Below are positions 62,649-64,000 of a DNA stretch of 64,000 nucleotides, in pieces (the first letter of the stretch is position 1; the number at the start of each line of letters is the position of its first letter). The stretch covers positions 1-64,000 of the forward strand of contig JANQEY010000145.1 in NCBI GenBank assembly GCA_028278125.1, written 5' to 3'. The DNA comes from a bacterium. GTDB lineage: Bacteria; Electryoneota; Electryoneia; Electryoneales; Electryoneaceae. The position numbers and the translations under genes were made by a program. Under the pieces are notes generated by a model that saw nothing but the letters and a program-made list of their open reading frames with translations, was not told where the DNA came from and did no database searches.

Positions 62649-63530
62649 TCACAAATACTCATCAAGATTTTTAAGGAGAACTTCGGCTTTTTTCTGTGCG
62701 ATCCTGTTCACCAGCCGTATCTCTGGTGCCAGTTCAAGATCATACCGGAGAATTTTTTCCAATCCCTCACGGGCGGAATCTTCATCAAATGCCGGCAGAT
62801 CCACGTATTTAACCTTGAAAAGTTCACCTATCAAAAAATTCTTTCCACCGAGTTCCTGCTGGCGTTGAATGTGATATGATGCTTTCTCCGGATCACCACC
62901 AAGCATTCTCGGCCGACCTCCATAATATGCGCAAAAGAAAAGATGAGCTCCAGCATAGTAATAACTTTCATTATTCTCCAGCACAAACTTCATCATTGTT
63001 TCCGTCCGGACGAGATCCGCTACCGCGCTGACATCATCCAGGCTGAGGAGGATCGAGGAAGCCCAGGCGTTACCCATCCAGAAAACACCAGGAACAGCTT
63101 TGCCGGGCAGCCCGTTTACTGCACTGTTAAACTCATCAAGGTCATTCATTTCCAGCAAGTTTATTCCATATGATTTTTCCAGCCATTTTGAGCCGTAATC
63201 CCGTCCCCTCAAATAAAGTTTTTCTGCACGTTCAGGATTTTCATCCTCAACAAACGCAAGCGCATAACTGGTAAATCCCTGGGCAGCCAGTAACAGTAGT
63301 TTTTTATTTTCCGGATCAGCTCGAAGCAGTCCTTCCAATAGTTTCAGGTCGGACTCTATCGCGGTTTTTGCCAGTACAAGGTCATCCTCGCTCATAAGGG
63401 ACTCAAAACCTGCGTCGAGGATAGTACCTGTGGAACGTACAGCGATGGTTGTCAAGCTGCATCCATTTATAAGCACGAGACTCATTAATGCAAAAATTAT
63501 AGTGGTTTTGTTCAAAAGATGATTTTTCAT
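62649..63530 (-). CDS. TRAP-associated TPR lipoprotein TatT
   Basis: 293 residues from the ATG at 63530, one base after the upstream stop; the longer frame to 63602 runs into the preceding gene. Lipoprotein signal with lipobox LVLINGCS. Helical TPR-like body matching the TatT component (TP0956-like): LLEGLLRADPENKKLLLLAA, GFTSYALAFVEDENPERAEK, SYGINLLEMNDLDEF, VFWMGNAWASSILLSLDD, AGAHLFFCAYYGGRPRMLGG and DPEKASYHIQRQQELGGKN. TatT trimers bind the DctP-type protein at the outer or inner membrane and are thought to help hydrophobic ligands. Next to dctP, as expected. Confidence 0.88.
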   Translation of the reverse strand: MKNHLLNKTTIIFALMSLVLINGCSLTTIAVRSTGTILDAGFESLMSEDDLVLAKTAIESDLKLLEGLLRADPENKKLLLLAAQGFTSYALAFVEDENPERAEKLYLRGRDYGSKWLEKSYGINLLEMNDLDEFNSAVNGLPGKAVPGVFWMGNAWASSILLSLDDVSAVADLVRTETMMKFVLENNESYYYAGAHLFFCAYYGGRPRMLGGDPEKASYHIQRQQELGGKNFLIGELFKVKYVDLPAFDEDSAREGLEKILRYDLELAPEIRLVNRIAQKKAEVLLKNLDEYL

Positions 63531-63531
63531 A

Positions 63532-64000
63532 TTAAGCCTGGTCGGTATCTTCACCATCACCGTATATCTCTTGATGGACTTTTTTAAAATCATGTTTACC
63601 ACAAGACAGGAGCATCAAGACTGGCGCTTTTTCTTTTGCCAGCTTAACAATTTTGTCAGCCAATTGACGGATGTCCCATTGTGCATGTATATCCTGCCTT
63701 AGACGTGAGAAATGTTGTAATTCACGAGCATTCGCCGAAAATAGAACTCTTCTCCGGTGAGCATTTGTCAGGGCATAGGCAGCAGCTTGAGGTGAAACTT
63801 CAGCAATTTTCCCTGCAACTTTATCACTTAGTGACATAATTTTTTTAAACTCTTTTTCCTTCCCAACCTGACTGATAGAATCGGGGATTGTCCATCCAAG
63901 GGCTGGGTTATAGGGGCCAGAGATTATCGAAGCCATTCGGTGCCGTTTCAGCTGCGCAAAAGCTGTTGATGACAGGCACAGCTCAAAGGTGAAAGTCGAT
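63532..64000 (-). CDS. thyX: Flavin-dependent thymidylate synthase-like protein (5' partial)
   Basis: At least 156 codons; the frame stays open to the right edge, so the ATG at 63936 is internal. The upstream codons read FELCLSSTAFAQLKRHRMAS. That RHR with a following S is the ThyX RHRxxS-type signature, and further on come NAHRRRVLFSANARELQHFS and RLRQDIHAQWDIRQLADKI, the ThyX block NxRELxHFxxLRxxxxAQWEIR. ThyX makes dTMP from dUMP using FAD and methylenetetrahydrofolate. The SIISGPYNPALGWTIPDSI stretch after RHR is typical of a second ThyX-like group, so it may be a paralogue, not the main enzyme. One base separates its stop from tatT. Confidence 0.82.
   Translation of the reverse strand, partial: STFTFELCLSSTAFAQLKRHRMASIISGPYNPALGWTIPDSISQVGKEKEFKKIMSLSDKVAGKIAEVSPQAAAYALTNAHRRRVLFSANARELQHFSRLRQDIHAQWDIRQLADKIVKLAKEKAPVLMLLSCGKHDFKKVHQEIYGDGEDTDQA

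Overview
The window reads as chromosomal DNA from an uncultivated bacterium of the FCB superphylum (the Zixibacteria / KSB1 / Electryoneota / Latescibacteria / Marinimicrobia type). The main reason is nine large secreted proteins that end in the type IX secretion (T9SS, Por) sorting domain: a YPNPFN-like motif, an LGR/LGQ strand, an AGYH...W strand and a final SGxYFxxx...K(L/F)xxxK strand. The AT-leaning base composition, the ClpC, LolC/D and IscS/IscU genes and the TatT-type TRAP transporter are compatible with this. I cannot place it below superphylum. No rRNA, tRNA, insertion sequence, phage gene or CRISPR array was recognised.

Layout. 1-4421: two beta-helix T9SS cargo proteins (the first cut by the left edge), with a repeat mosaic and the broken tail of a third between them. 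4788-15767 (all minus strand): a housekeeping block, iscS - iscU/DUF59 fusion - second iscU-like gene, then a beta-helix cargo gene, cmk, plsC, a GC-rich probably structured leader, rpsA, mtaB and an M20 peptidase. 16031-22666 (plus): a T9SS-sorted endonuclease/phosphatase-fold protein overlapping a VanZ-like gene, three tandem paralogous lipoproteins, ssb, and a large exported protein. 22685-28830: a glycosyltransferase, a DUF4386 membrane protein, a C-GCAxxG-C-C family gene with an in-frame UGA that looks like selenocysteine, two small genes and an LVIVD-repeat cargo protein. 29110-46389: more T9SS cargo (adhesin-like, gingipain-like, two nidogen-like tandem paralogues), a 7TM histidine kinase and malic enzyme. 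46487-56818: a degenerate PLD plus EVE-like protein, a sensor with a histidine-kinase phosphoacceptor but no ATPase domain, an outer-membrane protein pair, lolC-lolD, clpC, a second repeat mosaic and a coiled-coil lipoprotein. 56977-64000 (minus): a FabK/nitronate monooxygenase-like gene, a TPR-DUF3108 protein, a complete TRAP transporter (dctQ, dctM, dctP, tatT) and a thyX-like gene cut by the right edge.

How it fits together. Much of the coding capacity goes to exported, cell-surface proteins carrying one sorting signal, although none of the T9SS machinery is here. LolCD serves lipoprotein traffic to the outer membrane, and several lipoproteins and a beta-barrel protein are present. The strongest unusual signal is the selenocysteine candidate at 24791-25630: a well-spaced ribosome-binding site and ATG, an in-frame TGA at 24857 where I recall a cysteine in relatives, and a SECIS-like hairpin with a GU-containing apical loop right after it. 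Several starts below were moved from the longest open frame because of ribosome-binding sites, signal peptides or terminators. All family assignments are from reading the sequence; no search was run.
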